From Pelobates cultripes (Eukaryota; Chordata; Amphibia; Anura; Pelobatidae), in assembly GCA_933207985.1 (NCBI GenBank), contig OW240921.1, positions 94,464,339 through 94,528,338 on the forward strand: DNA of 64,000 nucleotides. Reading direction: 5' to 3'. Positions 1 to 12,563 of this stretch are shown here, in pieces; positions within the stretch are counted from its first letter, which is position 1; each line of letters starts with the position of its first letter. Under the pieces are notes generated by a model that saw only the letters and a list, made by a program, of their open reading frames with translations, was not told where the DNA came from and did no database searches. A program made the position numbers and the translations under genes.

Positions 1-153
1 ATTTAGGTGTCACCGTTTTTATTGTAAGCACTGGTGGGGGAAACTACTTGGAGTTATCAGAAGCAGCGAGCCAACCATCTGAGAAACACCTTCACTTTGT
101 AGATGTGGATGACCTCCCTATAATTACCAAGGAGCTTCGGGACTCCATCATTG
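1..153 (+). CDS. VWA1: VWA1 (WARP), end of von Willebrand A domain exon (5' cut by window)
   Basis: Reading from base 3 gives 50 complete codons and one split codon without a stop. The peptide contains GVTVFIVSTGGGNYLEL, then EKHLHFVDVDDL and ITKELRDSII. This is the last beta strand and terminal helix of a von Willebrand A domain, and I recognise it as very close to VWA1/WARP, a secreted protein of pericellular and basement-membrane matrix. The exon ends at TTG before a GTATGT donor, in phase 1, the same phase as every FN3 exon downstream. The MIDAS DxSxS residues and the signal peptide must lie upstream of the window. The TTTAG at bases 2-6 could in principle be an acceptor, but the codons through it continue the family's conserved LGV, so the exon probably extends to the left. 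Confidence 0.88.
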
Positions 154-813
154 GTATGTTGGTCATGTTCTTATTTTGACTTGGTAATGTGCAAAGTTGC
201 AGAATCTCTGGTATAGAAAAAAAAAACTAATACGAAATGTAGAAAGTAAGAATTATAATGTTCAATGAAGGTCACAATTACCAGGACATCCAAATGTAAT
301 TTTCCAGAATATTTTAGGAAAATACACACAGGGAGAATTGCCAGGAAATCAACGTGACATTTAAATTTCAGGCTAAAATACCCTTAATTTTAGTATCTAA
401 ATACCCAAACTAAAAATATAATTTTTCTAATTCTGCTTTTTTGGCCTAAATTGTGAAGTTCAATTTTAATTAACTTTAAATTCCTGGTAAGTTTTAATCT
501 GGTGAATAACCCTAACGGTTTCCAAAACAAACACAATCAGTTATTTTTTAAGTGAGATATTGAAAAGAGGACTACCCATAGTGCTTGGCTTTTTCTTTTT
601 ACTTTAACGCGTTAGTCCAAGCACTATAACCACTACAGCCTGCAGTAGTGGTTATGGTGCCATGAGTACCCTGGCCTGGTTACCTGGTAATGGAGCAAAT
701 TGTTTAGCAAGAATTTGCCCTATAACTAGGTCCCCACCAGGCGCTGATGCTCCCTCCTGGTATTCTTCTTTTTTTTTTTTTTTTTTTTTTAAATGACATG
801 TCTACATCAAGCA
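154..813 (+). other. VWA1 intron 1, left part
   Basis: AT-rich intron with no coding signal. Around 605-660 there is an inverted repeat built on CACTATAACCACTACAG and its complement, typical of T2-like MITE ends, next to a T run at about 769-790. Confidence 0.5.
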
Positions 814-1266
814 TTAAAGGGACACTATAGTGACCTGAACAACTACAGCTAATTGTAGTTGTTCTGGTGAGTATAGTCAGTCCCTGCAGGCTTTTTGCTC
901 TAAACACAGTGTTTACATTGCTCCGTAGGGACACCTCCAGGTAACTCCTCAGAAGGCCACTAGCAGCACTGATATTTAGCATCTCCATGCTTTGCATTTA
1001 GGCACTGAGCTTTCCCTATAGAGTTGCATTGATTCAGGCTCAGCAATGCTTTTCCTATGGGAAAGCATTCAATTGGCTGAGATCATCAATTCTGATCATC
1101 TCAGCCAAGGAGGCTGAAGCAGTGCCCAAATAAACGTACGTTTTCTAATTATTTAAGGTGGGGGCAAAGGGGGGTAAGGGGAGTCAGGAAGCTAAATAGT
1201 GTTTTTAACACTATAGGGTCACTAATACATGTTTGTATTATTCACCCTATAGTGTTGTACCTTTAA
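814..1266. mobile_element. T2-like MITE
   Basis: It starts TTAAAGGGACACTATAG and ends CACCCTATAGTGTTGTACCTTTAA, so the ends are inverted repeats bounded by TTAA. This matches the TTAAAGGRR ends and TTAA target site known for the Xenopus T2 (Kolobok-related) miniature elements. It has no coding capacity. Related copies occur throughout the window. Confidence 0.7.
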
Positions 1267-2224
1267 TTAAATAATAAAATAACTAATCTCTCACCTCTTG
1301 AATTGTATTGGATTGACTAATAAAATATCCTAGAATGTCATAATTTATCCCACTCGCTAGTCTTTTTTATTTTGTCACTTCATGTGAGGTTATTTGTGGC
1401 ATTTGCTAAGATGTTTGTCACTCACAATAGCTGGGTGATGTAAACGTATCTTTTATCTTTAGGCCATCTCAAGTCAGTGACACACCTTTGGCTTAGATAT
1501 CGCTTCTATTTTTATACTTCTGGCTGCTATTTGTATAACTGTGACGCAGCAAGTATAAACTAAGTAAATCTACTACTGAGTCAGAAAGATGTGACTATCT
1601 GATCCTGTGTACTCTGAAACCTAATACGCTGACTCAGACTCATAGTTATAAACAGACTTAACTATGGTTCCAGCAGCGCTTTGCCGCTAAGCTAATGAAT
1701 GTATACTACGGAATATGAAAAGGGTGCTGGCGAATTTCATCATGTTCAGTATATTTAATCCTATTAATAGGGCTGCCCAAAAGAATATTTTAAAACCAAG
1801 TAAATTCACGCTCTCATGCTCTCCTGTTTCTCTAAATTTGCAAATCCCCCTTCAAAATTTTGATGAAATGGTCTGGGTGTAGTGGTCCTGTGAATTCAAC
1901 CCTGCGATATAAAACATTGTAGTTTTGTAGAAACAGAGTTAAATACACCTCCAGTGGCTTTAACCCCTTAAGGACCAAACTTCTGGAATAAAAGGGAATC
2001 ATGACATGTCACACATGTCATGTGTCCTTGAGGGGTTAATCCTAACAAGCACTAGAGGTGCTTCCTCCTCCAGAAATAAGTGAAACAAGGACCTGGAATC
2101 AAATACTGCAGTTTAGCCACACATGCCTATTTCCAATCCATAGCTTCTCTATGATTGCGGAAAACATCAGCAGCCATACAGACGTCTTCGAAGGTATTGG
2201 CAGCTGCCTGAAACGGGGGAGTCC
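1267..2224 (+). other. VWA1 intron 1, no gene
   Basis: AT-rich intronic DNA. A short inverted repeat of the type AACCCCTTAAGGACC and GACACATG/CATGTGTC lies at about 1970-2040, a relic of a dispersed repeat. No exon-like segment was found. Confidence 0.45.
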
Positions 2225-3840
2225 CCACTGCGGCCACTATCCATTCCACTACAACCCATAACCCCCACTACAGCCACTCCCTTTAGAGCCACTACCCCCC
2301 CTACTGTCCGTGTACCTTCAATAGAGCCCCTATCCTCCAACTACAGCCCTACCCCTCCACTATAGCAAGGGACGTATTAGGCATTTGCCTTGGGCTGCAT
2401 TTTCCAGGGGGCGGCAAAAAAAGCCGCCCCCAAATGCCCAGGGCAAATATCTTGTTAGCCTTGCGGCTAACTGACATGCCAGACAGGCTGCTGGGCGGGC
2501 GGCTGGCGGGCGGCTGGCGGGCGGCTGGCGAGGGAGCACTTTCTCTGAGCGGTCTGCTCAGCTCCCTCGCGCGCCGCAGAGTGAGGTGCGCGAGGGAGCT
2601 GAGCAGACCGCTCAGAGGAAAGTGCTCCCTCGCCAGCCGCCTGCCAGCCGCCCGCCCAGGAGCCACTGGACCCCCAGGAAGAAAGAGAACCCCCCCAGCA
2701 TTCCCAAAGGTAAGGAGGCTGGGGGTTTAAATAAAAAAAATGTGTTAATGTGAGTATGTCTGTTAGTGTGTTTGTCTGTTAGTGTGTTTGCCTGTTAGTG
2801 TGTGTAAGTGTGTGTGCCTGTTAGTGTGTGTGTGTGTCTGTTAGTGAGTGTGAGTATGTAAGGAGGCTGGGGGGTTAAATAAAAAAAATGTGTTAATGTG
2901 AGTGAGTGTGTATGTCTGTTAGTGTGTTTGCCTGTTAGTGTGTGTCTGTTAGTGAGTGAGTGAGTGTGTGTCTGTTAGTGAGTGTGTCTGTTAGTGAGTG
3001 TGTCTGTTAGTGTGTGTGTGTGTGTGTCTGACTGTGTGTGTGTCTGTTAGTGTGAGTGTGTTTGCGCCTGTTAGTGAATGTGTGTGTCTGCTTGTGTGTG
3101 TCTGTGTGTGTCTGTTAGCTAGTGTATGCGTATCTGTCAGTGAATGTGTGTGTGTGTGTGTGTGTATTTAGAAGGCGGTCGGGGGGAAGGGTTGGGTGGG
3201 TGGTGGTGCGGAGAGGGGGAGGGGGGCGCCTGAGTTTTGTCCTGCCTAGGGCATCACAAAACCAGGATACACCACTGACTATAGCTCCAATACCCCCCAG
3301 AGTCCCTACTTCCCACCTACATCCTGTATGCCCACACTGCAGTAGCTATTCCCTTACTATAGCCACCATCCTTTCCACTACAACCACGTTTCCCCCACTA
3401 TATCCACTAACCCCCCCACAACGGCCACTGTCCCTCACTAAAACCCCTGTACTCCCACTACAGCCACTATATCCCCACTACAACCCTCATTCCCTGGCGC
3501 ATATCTACTTCAGCCACTATCCACCACACAATAGTCTCTATCCTTCCTCGAGAGTCATTCCCCCTACTATTGCCCATATACCTCCAACATTAACCCCTAT
3601 CTCCCCACTATAGCCACTATCCCACACTATAGCCTCTATTCCCCCACTACAGCTGCTCTTCCACCACTTCAGCCTCTATCCCCTCACTACAGTCACTATC
3701 TCCCCACTATAGCCCTATCACTCTACTATTGCCTTTATCCCCCACTATAGCCCCTGTTTCCCCACTACAGCCCCTATAACCCCACTATAGCCACATCCCA
3801 CTCACTAAAGCCCCTCTTCTGCCACTAGAGTCCAAAATGC
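2225..3840. repeat. Degenerate minisatellite of CCACTATAGCC type, interrupted by a hAT element
   Basis: Imperfect tandem units of about 17-19 bases built on CCCCACTATAGCCACTAT run from 2225 to about 2366 and resume from 3278 to about 3840. The interruption is the hAT-type element at 2367-3277. A long frame across the right half (up to 3613) translates only into Pro/Thr/Ser-rich repeat sequence and is not a gene. Confidence 0.7.
2367..3277. mobile_element. Non-autonomous hAT-type element (hAT-1) with GC hairpin and TG-repeat cargo
   Basis: The 911-bp element is flanked by ACTATAGC at 2359-2366 and 3278-3285, an 8-bp duplication as expected for hAT transposons. Its right end reads GGATACACCACTG, the complement of the common hAT end CAGTGG. 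Inside are a GC-rich inverted repeat (about 2525-2640, arms carrying GAGGGAGCACTTTC) and a long TGTTAGTG/TG array (about 2735-3170). There is no transposase. The duplication also resembles the unit of the surrounding minisatellite, so the 8-bp match alone is weaker evidence here than for the other hAT elements. Confidence 0.7.
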
Positions 3841-6800
3841 AACACAACAACCAGCCACCACCATACAGACAACCCCTTAAGCAGCATTCCCACAAACAAT
3901 AATAGAAGCAGCCTCCACACACACACATACATACATACACACACACCCTACCTTAGCCCTGTACCACTTATCATCCAACCACCTACCTAGTCATATTTAC
4001 CGTACAATCGTACAACAAACTAGTTCTTATGGCTTGACTGGTGTGCAGATATTTGTTTAACATTGTATTGACTATTCACTGACTTCAGGTGGAAGGGGCT
4101 TTCCCACAATTTTTCCCCACCATAACTTTCTTGATTTTTGCACATAGATAGATAGATAGATAGATAGGGCAGGGAACACCACGCTCTGCCAATCAGCACC
4201 TCATCATAGAGATACATTGAATCAATGTATCTCTATGAGGAACATTCGGCGCCGCCATGAAGAGATTGGAGTTGCTGAATGTGTAGCATTGACTCAAGAA
4301 ACACCACTAGAAGCCGGGACTGTCACTGGATTGTGTTCCTAGGCAGCAATATAAACACTGCCTTTAACATTAAAATGCCTGCAGGGATTGACTATACTCA
4401 CCAGGACAACTACACTGAGCTGTAGTTCTTCTGGACAGTGTAACTTTTGTGAGTTTTTGTTTTTTGTTTAAACTCCTTTATGACAAAAATATATGCCAGT
4501 ATGTTCTTAACCCCCTAGTCCTGATGGGGTTAAAAATGCCTATTAGGGTCAGAGCATGAGGCCTTGCATTTATTGTTTGGCTGAATTTTGTTTGTTAAAG
4601 ATATTTAACATTTTAGGGAAGGGTTATTAAGAGATCCCCTAATCCTTACATATATTTAGGGGTTCGGGAATGTTGGTAAGTTTGGTAAGTTGTTTTTCTG
4701 GGTAATGGCAGGGTACTGGGTATCACTTGGCTGTTTCGGCATAGAACACTGGCACGATTCATGCTGGAAATGAACATCCTTTGGTTTCCTGTAATTGGGG
4801 GGTGGAAGAAGGCACACTTTACATAAGGAGGGCTGACATGGAAATCAATATGGCACACCTAAAATGGCAAATAGAAAAATAGGTCTATGTACAATACTTT
4901 GTGTACAAGCGTAAAATAACATTGCAGCTCTATGAAACTCACAGTAATGTGTTTAATAGTAATAGTAAGGTGTCCATCTTGGGTTATATGACTTGTTGGC
5001 AGGTATGCGGTGAGTAGAGAGTATCTGCTGTGCTGAAGAAAATGTAAAGTGTAAACACTCGATGATATTAGTTCTTGGTCAGGGGTAGGAAACCTTCAGC
5101 ACGCTAGATGTTGTGAACATCATATAAAGATCTTTTAACAAAAAATAAATTCAATTTTTCAGCTGCCCTCCAAATGTTAGACATAAAAGCTTTTCATTCT
5201 CACGGAGTATAAACGTAGTTCTTTTTTTCAGAAACTGTTTAGTAATGAAAGAATCAATTCTTTATTCAGGGTGTTTCCTCTGCCAAGGAATTCGATCTGT
5301 AATGAGTTCTGCCATCATGCCTTGTTGTGTGTGTCCAATGCCACTGGCAGATCTGCCGATGGGACGAGATAGACCCTGGTTAAAAGGGTTTAATCATGTT
5401 AACACTTTCAGTGCTAGAGCATGCACTATGTGTTTTATTCCTCAAGGGTTATTTTCTAAACATCGAATGGTCGAATGGCAGTGAACTGAAAACTAGTTTG
5501 CAAAACTGACGTCAAAATAGCTGAAAAATTCTGCAACTTTGATATAGTCACAACTTTCATTTTTGCCTGAATTTTCCACTAATATTTTTACTTCATTGCC
5601 ATTTCCTGTAAAATCAAAACCCAAAAAAACCTTTCAATTCTTTACTATCCTGCTGTCTGTTTGCCACCGCCCCAGAGAACGCTACTGTGGTCTAGAGTCT
5701 CAGCATTCAGATAATATTTTTGTTCCTGCAGATCAGCAGGGTTCGTGGGAATTAGGGCGACTGTGACACTTTCTTTTCTGGTCACATATACATTCTGTAT
5801 TCCCTTGGGCAAGGACTAAAAGTACACCCCGGCACTGGAGTATGTAGAATTCATGTGCTGCCATTAATTAAAGTGGCACAGTCACTTTACAGCATTGCAT
5901 AAAATATTAGAATGTTTATGTTAAGCTCACGTTGACTTGTAGAACTCAACGTGACAAAGTAGGGACCACTTTGTCTCCTTTAGGACCTGATTTTTAGCAA
6001 ATTGTGTCAATGAGGCAATAGATAGGATGTCTGAAACATTCCTTCCATTTCCCATCAGCTGTTTCTTGTGAAATTTCATGTAGACCCTCATATCGCTGTG
6101 GCAAATTCACAAGTTCTAGTGACCTAAAAAATGTAGGATAAACCAGCCCTGGGGAACAAAATGTCCAGATTGCCGCTGGATACTTTCTCCCATATTGAGT
6201 ATTATATTCTTAATTTTACAAGCCCACAGTTTTACACGTTTCTATTTAGTGAATAGACCCATTCTGTCCTAAAAAAATAATTTACATATTAATGAATTCC
6301 TCAAATATCAGATATTTTTAATTTCCCATCTGTTTAGGACTCAGACTCAGTCTATGAATATTAATATACTATGCGGCAAAAAGCTAAACGTTTATTTTGT
6401 TCTCAGTAAATCTTCAACAGAATGAAAATGGCTAATGTTTCCGAAGCTCACAGCGTTCTTCCAAAGATTCCCATCCTAAAATGTATTTTCTCTGTAGCAC
6501 TTAATTAATAGGTGGGTGGTAGGTCTAAAATTTCATTACCTCCTCTTGCTCTGCTCCCTGGATGACCTATGAACTAGGGAATGCATAGATTAATTAGCCT
6601 CTAAAAACAAATAATTATATAAGACATTTTTAACAGTAAATATAAGCAAAAAATTACCCCTATTTTTATTGCTTTATTCACATAATCATTTAAAAATATA
6701 TGAAACAAAATATGAAATAAAAAAAGCACTCTCCTTTAGAGGTCATGAGCATATTACCAAACATTTCAAATGGACAAAGAGGGTCACTTAAATTTTAGGG

Positions 6801-8402
6801 GGGGCATAAAGGTGTGTCCGGGAGCAAAACTGATTTAAGAATTTGTTTGGTGACTTCCAAATGTCTGCATCTATAATGTAATCTAGATCAAAAACAATGT
6901 ATCTTACTTACACAGCCTGATTTATAAACACATTTATTGTATTTTAATTACTGAGAGTATTTTTGCTATGGAGCTCTGTTAAATTTATGAAGTTCCTAGA
7001 AAATAGGGATATTAGGATAGAAAATAAGGCATGATGTAGCTGCACAGGTGAGAGAGGCTTTCTACAGCTACAGGGAACCCTCGCCATGAGCAGTAAGTGG
7101 CTCGACCAATCAGAAGCCTCCCGTGCTGGTCTGTGAGTTCTGATCTTATTCGTGGCACAGCTGACTATAGGGGAGGAGAACAAAGTCCTTCTGCCTGTTG
7201 TATGCACAAGTTTGATTTATTTGAAACAACAAAGGAAGAAGTAAAAACTGCTCCTTAGCTGTGTCTGAGGCAGGGGGCTGGCTTATAACTGCAGAGATTT
7301 TTTACAAGTCTGTCCTCCACTTAAAATCCCCCTACAGGCCAGCATGTACCAGCCGATAGAAAAATAATTAGTGAGACGAACCCTACGTTTCACTCATGTT
7401 GGTCTCCTGTATTGAAGAAGGGGTGTAATGAGAATGTTGTCTGTTGTTGGTCTTGAAGTCAGATTTAAAGAATTCTGTTTGCATCAGAAATTCACAGCAA
7501 TAAAACTCAGAAAATAGATGCTTGGCGTTTAGTGACTTTTTTAAGAACTATTATCACACAGAGGTGGACAGGATTAGCAACTTTTCCCATAAGACTTTTG
7601 GGTTCCTATAGATATGCTGAAGGGACCAACACCTTATACCTGGAAGCTGAATAAGACATATCTGCAAGGGTATTGTTTCCCCTTATGCAACAAAGTTACA
7701 CTGATGAAATCGGAGTGTGCCACTGAAATTGAGACTGTCCCGCTGAATTTAGGAGTGTCCCAATGAAATCAGGACTGTTGAGGGGCCAGAGCCTGTCTTG
7801 ATCAATCCCTAATGTTTTAAAATCCCATCACATTTATTATTAATTCTACATCTAAAAAGTTCAAATAATAGAACTTTGAATATGTTGGTTGACCTGTTTG
7901 TGGGACCTGTTTCTAAGGTCAGTAAATGTTATAATTATAAACTCAATATTGAAGCAACGGATATAGAAAACAATTCTAAACAGTGTACATTATAATGACA
8001 CAAGAATATGATAAACCAGTCAGACTAAGACACAGCTTCTTAGAATATCAATATGATCCTGTCAGCTCCCTCTAAGGATAGCAGGATAGCAGGAGGCATA
8101 TGGATGCTGCACTGTCGCCATGAGTAGTCGAGATATATTTTTCTGACCAAGGTTTGCAACTTACTAGTTTTGGCCCAGCCAAAGAGGTTTTGGCACCTCT
8201 ATACAATAGGAGAGGATGGTGGGTGCCAATCTAATACAGATGGACGGATGGATAGATGGGTGGATCATGGATAGATAAAAGTGGTAGAAACATTCTCACA
8301 AGGATCTTGAATATTAGGCAGACAGACTAAGAATTCTGCTGCTCTCATTGTCCATAATGGTTTCATGCCTCCTGTGTTCTTGGGTTCTGATGTTACTCAC
8401 TA
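3841..8402 (+). other. VWA1 intron 1, mostly unique DNA
   Basis: No exon or gene seen. It includes a CA-rich patch near 3915-3950, a TAGA microsatellite at about 4145-4167 and, at 4190-4440, MITE-like sequence with the inverted repeat ATGTATCTCTATGA. Short open frames here lack family resemblance or splice context. Confidence 0.45.
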
Positions 8403-9503
8403 AATGGTAGATTATTGATGATCACACTATCGGCAAAAGAATAGATTAATTATTGGCAGGGGCTGGAGAGGATCACACTGTTGGCAGAAGAAGAAATGGA
8501 TTATTGGCAGGGGCCAGAGATGGCCACACTGTCGGCAGAGAATGGATGGATTATTGGCAGGGGCCGGAGATGGTCACACTGTCGGCACAGAATCGATCGA
8601 TTATTGGCAGAGCCGGAGATGGTCACACTGTCGGCAGAGAATGGATGGATTATTGGCAGGGGCCTGAGATGGTCACACTGTCGGCACAGAATGGATGGAT
8701 TATTGGCAGGGGCCGGCGATGGTCACACTGTCGGCAGAGAATGGATGTATTATTGGCAGTAGCCAGAGATGGTTACACTGTTGACAGAGAATTGATAGAT
8801 TATTGCTGGAGATGATCACACTGTCAGCACAGAATGGATGTATTATTGGCAGGGGCCGGAGATGGACACACTGTCGACAGAGAATGGATGGATTATTGGC
8901 AGGGGCCAGAGATGGTCACACTGTCGGCACAGAATCGATAGATTATTGGCAGGGCCGGAGATGGGCACACTGTCGACAGAGAATGGATGAATTATTGTCA
9001 GTAGCCAGAGATGGTTACACTGTCGGCAGAGAATGAATGGATTATTGGCAGGGGACAGAGATGGTCACACTCCCAGCAGAGAATGAATGGATTATTGGAA
9101 GGGGCTGGAGATGGTTTCACTGTCATCAGAGAATGGATGGATTATTGGCATGGGCCAGAGATGATCACATGGTCGGCACAGAATGGATGGTTTAATTGCA
9201 GGGGACAGAGATAGTCATACTGTCGGCAAAGGAAGGATGGATTATTGGCAGGGGCCGCAGATGGTCACACTGTCAGCACAGAATGGATGGTTTGATTGCA
9301 GGGGCCGGAGATGATCACACTGTCGGCACAGAATGGATGGATTATTGGCAGGGGCCGGAGCTGGTCACACTGTCGACAGAGAATGGATGGATTATTGGCA
9401 GGGTCCGGAGATGGTCACAATGTCGGCAGAGAATGGATGGATTATTGGCAGGGTCCGGAGGTGTTTGTTCACACTGTTGACAGAAGGAATTGATTGATTA
9501 TTG
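8403..9503. repeat. 50-bp minisatellite, about 21-22 copies
   Basis: The tandem unit contains ATTATTGGCAGGGGCC, then GGAGATGGTCACACTGTC and GGCACAGAATGGATGG, 50 bases in total, with point variants and a few shortened copies. Since 50 is not a multiple of three, a translation changes frame every copy. The plus strand is nearly stop-free in several frames, which gives a row of overlapping spurious peptides (WIIGRG, GHTVGREWMDYW and similar). It lies in VWA1 intron 1. Confidence 0.92.
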
Positions 9504-12284
9504 TCAGTGAGCTGTAGTGGTTGTGGTGCTTGGGATGCCTCTGGGCTTTGCTGACCTCAGCAAATTTTGTTCCAAATTATAATGCAAACTGAAGAAAAGG
9601 AAAACCTACACTTTCTGTGCTTCCTCATTTAGTAGATATAGGCAGGCAAATGTTTGGGTGAAGCCTGGGTGTAAGAAGCATATCGCCCAACAGTTCTATG
9701 CTCTGCAAGAAATCCCATATTTCAGTCCCTGTTTTACTGTCCCGGGTTAGCTCTCTGGTGTGCCACTTCTTGGGTCCCCAGGGACAAAACCCCAATAAGG
9801 AAACTGAACCCAGGGCAGTCTGTCCATACAACTACTCATCACTACCCTTTAGGGTTTAAATGGCTTGTACGTTTTTTCTACCATCTGCCGTTTGAGTGCT
9901 CAGTCCCCCAATCTGTGTAAATCCCTCTGCAGCGAAGCAATATCCTGTTCACATTGTATTACTTTACAGGGTTTGTGCCATCTGCAAACACTGAAACATG
10001 GCTTTCAAAGCCTAATTCAAGATCATTTATAAATGTGTTGAAAATTGGTTGCATTATCATGAATATTCCATCGGACTTTGTTCTTAATTGACGAATTCAC
10101 ATCCTTTCTGCTCTGTATGATTGCGAACCTAGCATACTACGAGGTAGCACTTTTCATGTATCACCCACTAGGATGGAGATATGATGTGAATCTGGCCACC
10201 CTCCGTGAACCAGGCTCACTGTAGTGGTAAAAAAAAAAAAAAAAAAAGAATAGTATAATTGTAACTGTAAAAGTTTATTGAGTGAAATGTTTTATTTTAT
10301 GTTACTTTGTATTATTTTTTACTAGTAGATGAACAAATACGAAAGCAATAGTTTTCCCATAAAGAGGACCCTCAGCTATCTTAAGGCTTCGTACTGGCCC
10401 GCAGATTGAAATTTCTCTGTCCTCACAATGGAATATAGTTTAATACACCTGGAATCACTAGGGAGAACATAAAGCTCTGATTATAAATAGTAGTTATTTT
10501 AAATGGAGCCCAGCTGGTTATCCTGTAACACAAACTACCAATTATACATCCAGATGCTTCTATTGAATACTTAATCCATAGGGGGTTTGGAAGCTCTGTA
10601 CTTTTTCCACAAATGAGTATATTTGTACCATGACCCCTTTAAAAGCATTTCTTTTGATGAGAAAGTTCAAGCAGCCAAAAAAGAAACAATGCTGCCATCT
10701 AGTGTCCACTTTTTAGTAATACATATTCACAAACCAGTTTCCTAAAAATGTAAAAGCATATGAAATGTTTGTTTTAGATATATTTGTGTCAATGGGCGTT
10801 TGTTATCCGGGATGCATATGTAATTTATGTATACTGAGGAGCTGGGTTTGAAAAGTGATGGCCTTTATTATATAGAATGTATATATGAATTTTATATTGT
10901 ACAGGGTAGCACTTTTCATGTATTGCTCATGCACATGTCGAAGTGCTATACATTCAGAAAAATATAGTTGATCTGGCAGTGCCAGTAAGGAACCCACAGA
11001 TGCTCATTTTACCCACCCAATTCCAGTAAGAGAAGAATGCGGGAGCACACTTTGTAGAATTTTAATTAACCAAAAAGTGAAACTTTGTGGAATTGGGTAA
11101 GCAATTATGGGGGGGACATGTAATTTATTTAAACTGGGGAGCTTTAAACACAATTGCATGTCCAGATTTGATTAGGAGGTTATACTGTCCTGTAGAATAT
11201 AAAATAACCTCCCAATCATTTCTAAACTCTAAACACGGAATTATGGTGACTTGAATATATAGAATTATATTTAAAATAATAAAGCTTTAGCCAAAATTTT
11301 GCCATTTAATTTTCAGATGAGTAGCATTGTAACGGATCTTTGTGGGAAAGGAGACTATCCTTTCATGTAACCCATTTTAATGATGTTGTGGAGGCTATAT
11401 ATGAAAATAATTTCGCGGTATGTAACATCTACACTCAGAATCCAGAGAAACAGCAGAAATAATTTTTTCACTTCTGTAGTGCATTTAATCGCACAGTCGC
11501 AAAGTATGAAACGTTAATTTCTGTGCTTTACAAATTGGCAATCTGGTAACGCTCATATATTTTACATTTTATTTCTGTGGAAGTCTGTGATACAATCACA
11601 TGTATTCAGTCGCGGACAGTGTAGAAAAGGAGGAACAGGGTATTATAAGGGGACATGTAGATAGACCATGTTTTTCATGTAGCATGTAAATTCTGCATAC
11701 TATCCCTCATGTTGGCTACCCAACCCCTCCATGCTCCATCCCAGATCCAACACCTGCCAACATGGGCATAACTGCACCTAAAGCAATGAATTTATCATTT
11801 ATGATAACTATAATTATTTAGTCAGTTGCCTTAGGAGCTGTTATGGCCAATGCTGCCACGGTCAGGGGCCTGTGGATTTTGAACTTCCACACATTCTCCA
11901 AGACAATTGGTACTGCTTGGGAACTCTTCCTAAAGCAATACAGTCTTCCTCTATGATGCCAACATTCCGCCATCCACCCAGTGCATAGGAACTAGTTTGG
12001 AAGGATACATCTCTTTCCATTCTTATATTTCCCAGCAAATCCAAGATGCACTTGCTCAAATTAGTTGCACTGTGACAGAGAGCAGGAGAACCACCTGTTG
12101 GACAGTTCTCCTGTTTCCACTGTCATTCACTTATTGGCATAGACCTCTATGCCACTGGCATTCTACATTATTTGTAAATAACTAAATAATACGTTTTCTA
12201 GTTAGCAGTGTATCTTTAAACTGATGCATGTGGTCTCAAACAGAGTGATAATTCCCATGCAATTCTTTTCTCTCTTATTCACAG
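9504..12284 (+). other. VWA1 intron 1, right part
   Basis: No gene seen. An A run lies at about 10231-10246. The stretch near 9890-10080 looks like a decayed LINE-type dispersed repeat, a low-confidence impression. Two short related segments (GGTAGCACTTTTCATGTAT) occur at about 10144 and 10906. Confidence 0.4.
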
Positions 12285-12563
12285 ATCTGATCCATGCAAA
12301 AAGGCTCCATGCTTCTGATATAACCACTACGAGCTTTAGACTAACATGGCCACGGTTGTTGACGCAGAGAGAAGAAAGTTACACTTTGGATTATTCACTA
12401 CAATCTGACAAACGCTGGAGTGTACAGAAAATTCTGACAGCAGATCAGACTGGCGCATTAGTGGACAATCTAACCCCTAATACCACCTATTGGATTACAC
12501 TCACTCCCGAATCCAATATTCAGTATTTCCACCCACAAACTATAAAAGTTACCACTCTCCATG
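12285..12563 (+). CDS. VWA1: VWA1 FN3 domain 1 exon
   Basis: A pyrimidine-rich acceptor (TTATTCACAG) opens and GTAAGT closes a phase 1-1 exon of 93 codons. It encodes one FN3 domain: RLHASDITTTSFRLTWP near the start with the strand-B Trp, then NLTPNTTYWITLTPE with the conserved Leu/Tyr pair, and a QTIKVTTLHG end. Its start (LHASDIT) is the closest of the seven type-1 copies to the first FN3 domain of mammalian VWA1, so it is probably the ancestral position. NLT and NTT are possible N-glycosylation sites. The phase agrees with the A-domain exon across a 12-kb intron. Confidence 0.88.

Noticed and set aside
2349..2730. Two overlapping frames of about 100 codons on opposite strands
   Set aside because: They are the two strands of a GC-rich inverted repeat inside hAT-1. 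Stop-poor because of composition.
8453..9493. Row of 65-120 codon frames with WIIGRG repeats
   Set aside because: Translations of the 50-bp minisatellite in rotating frames.
8403..9503. Possible CRISPR array
   Set aside because: Units follow each other without spacers and the genome is eukaryotic.
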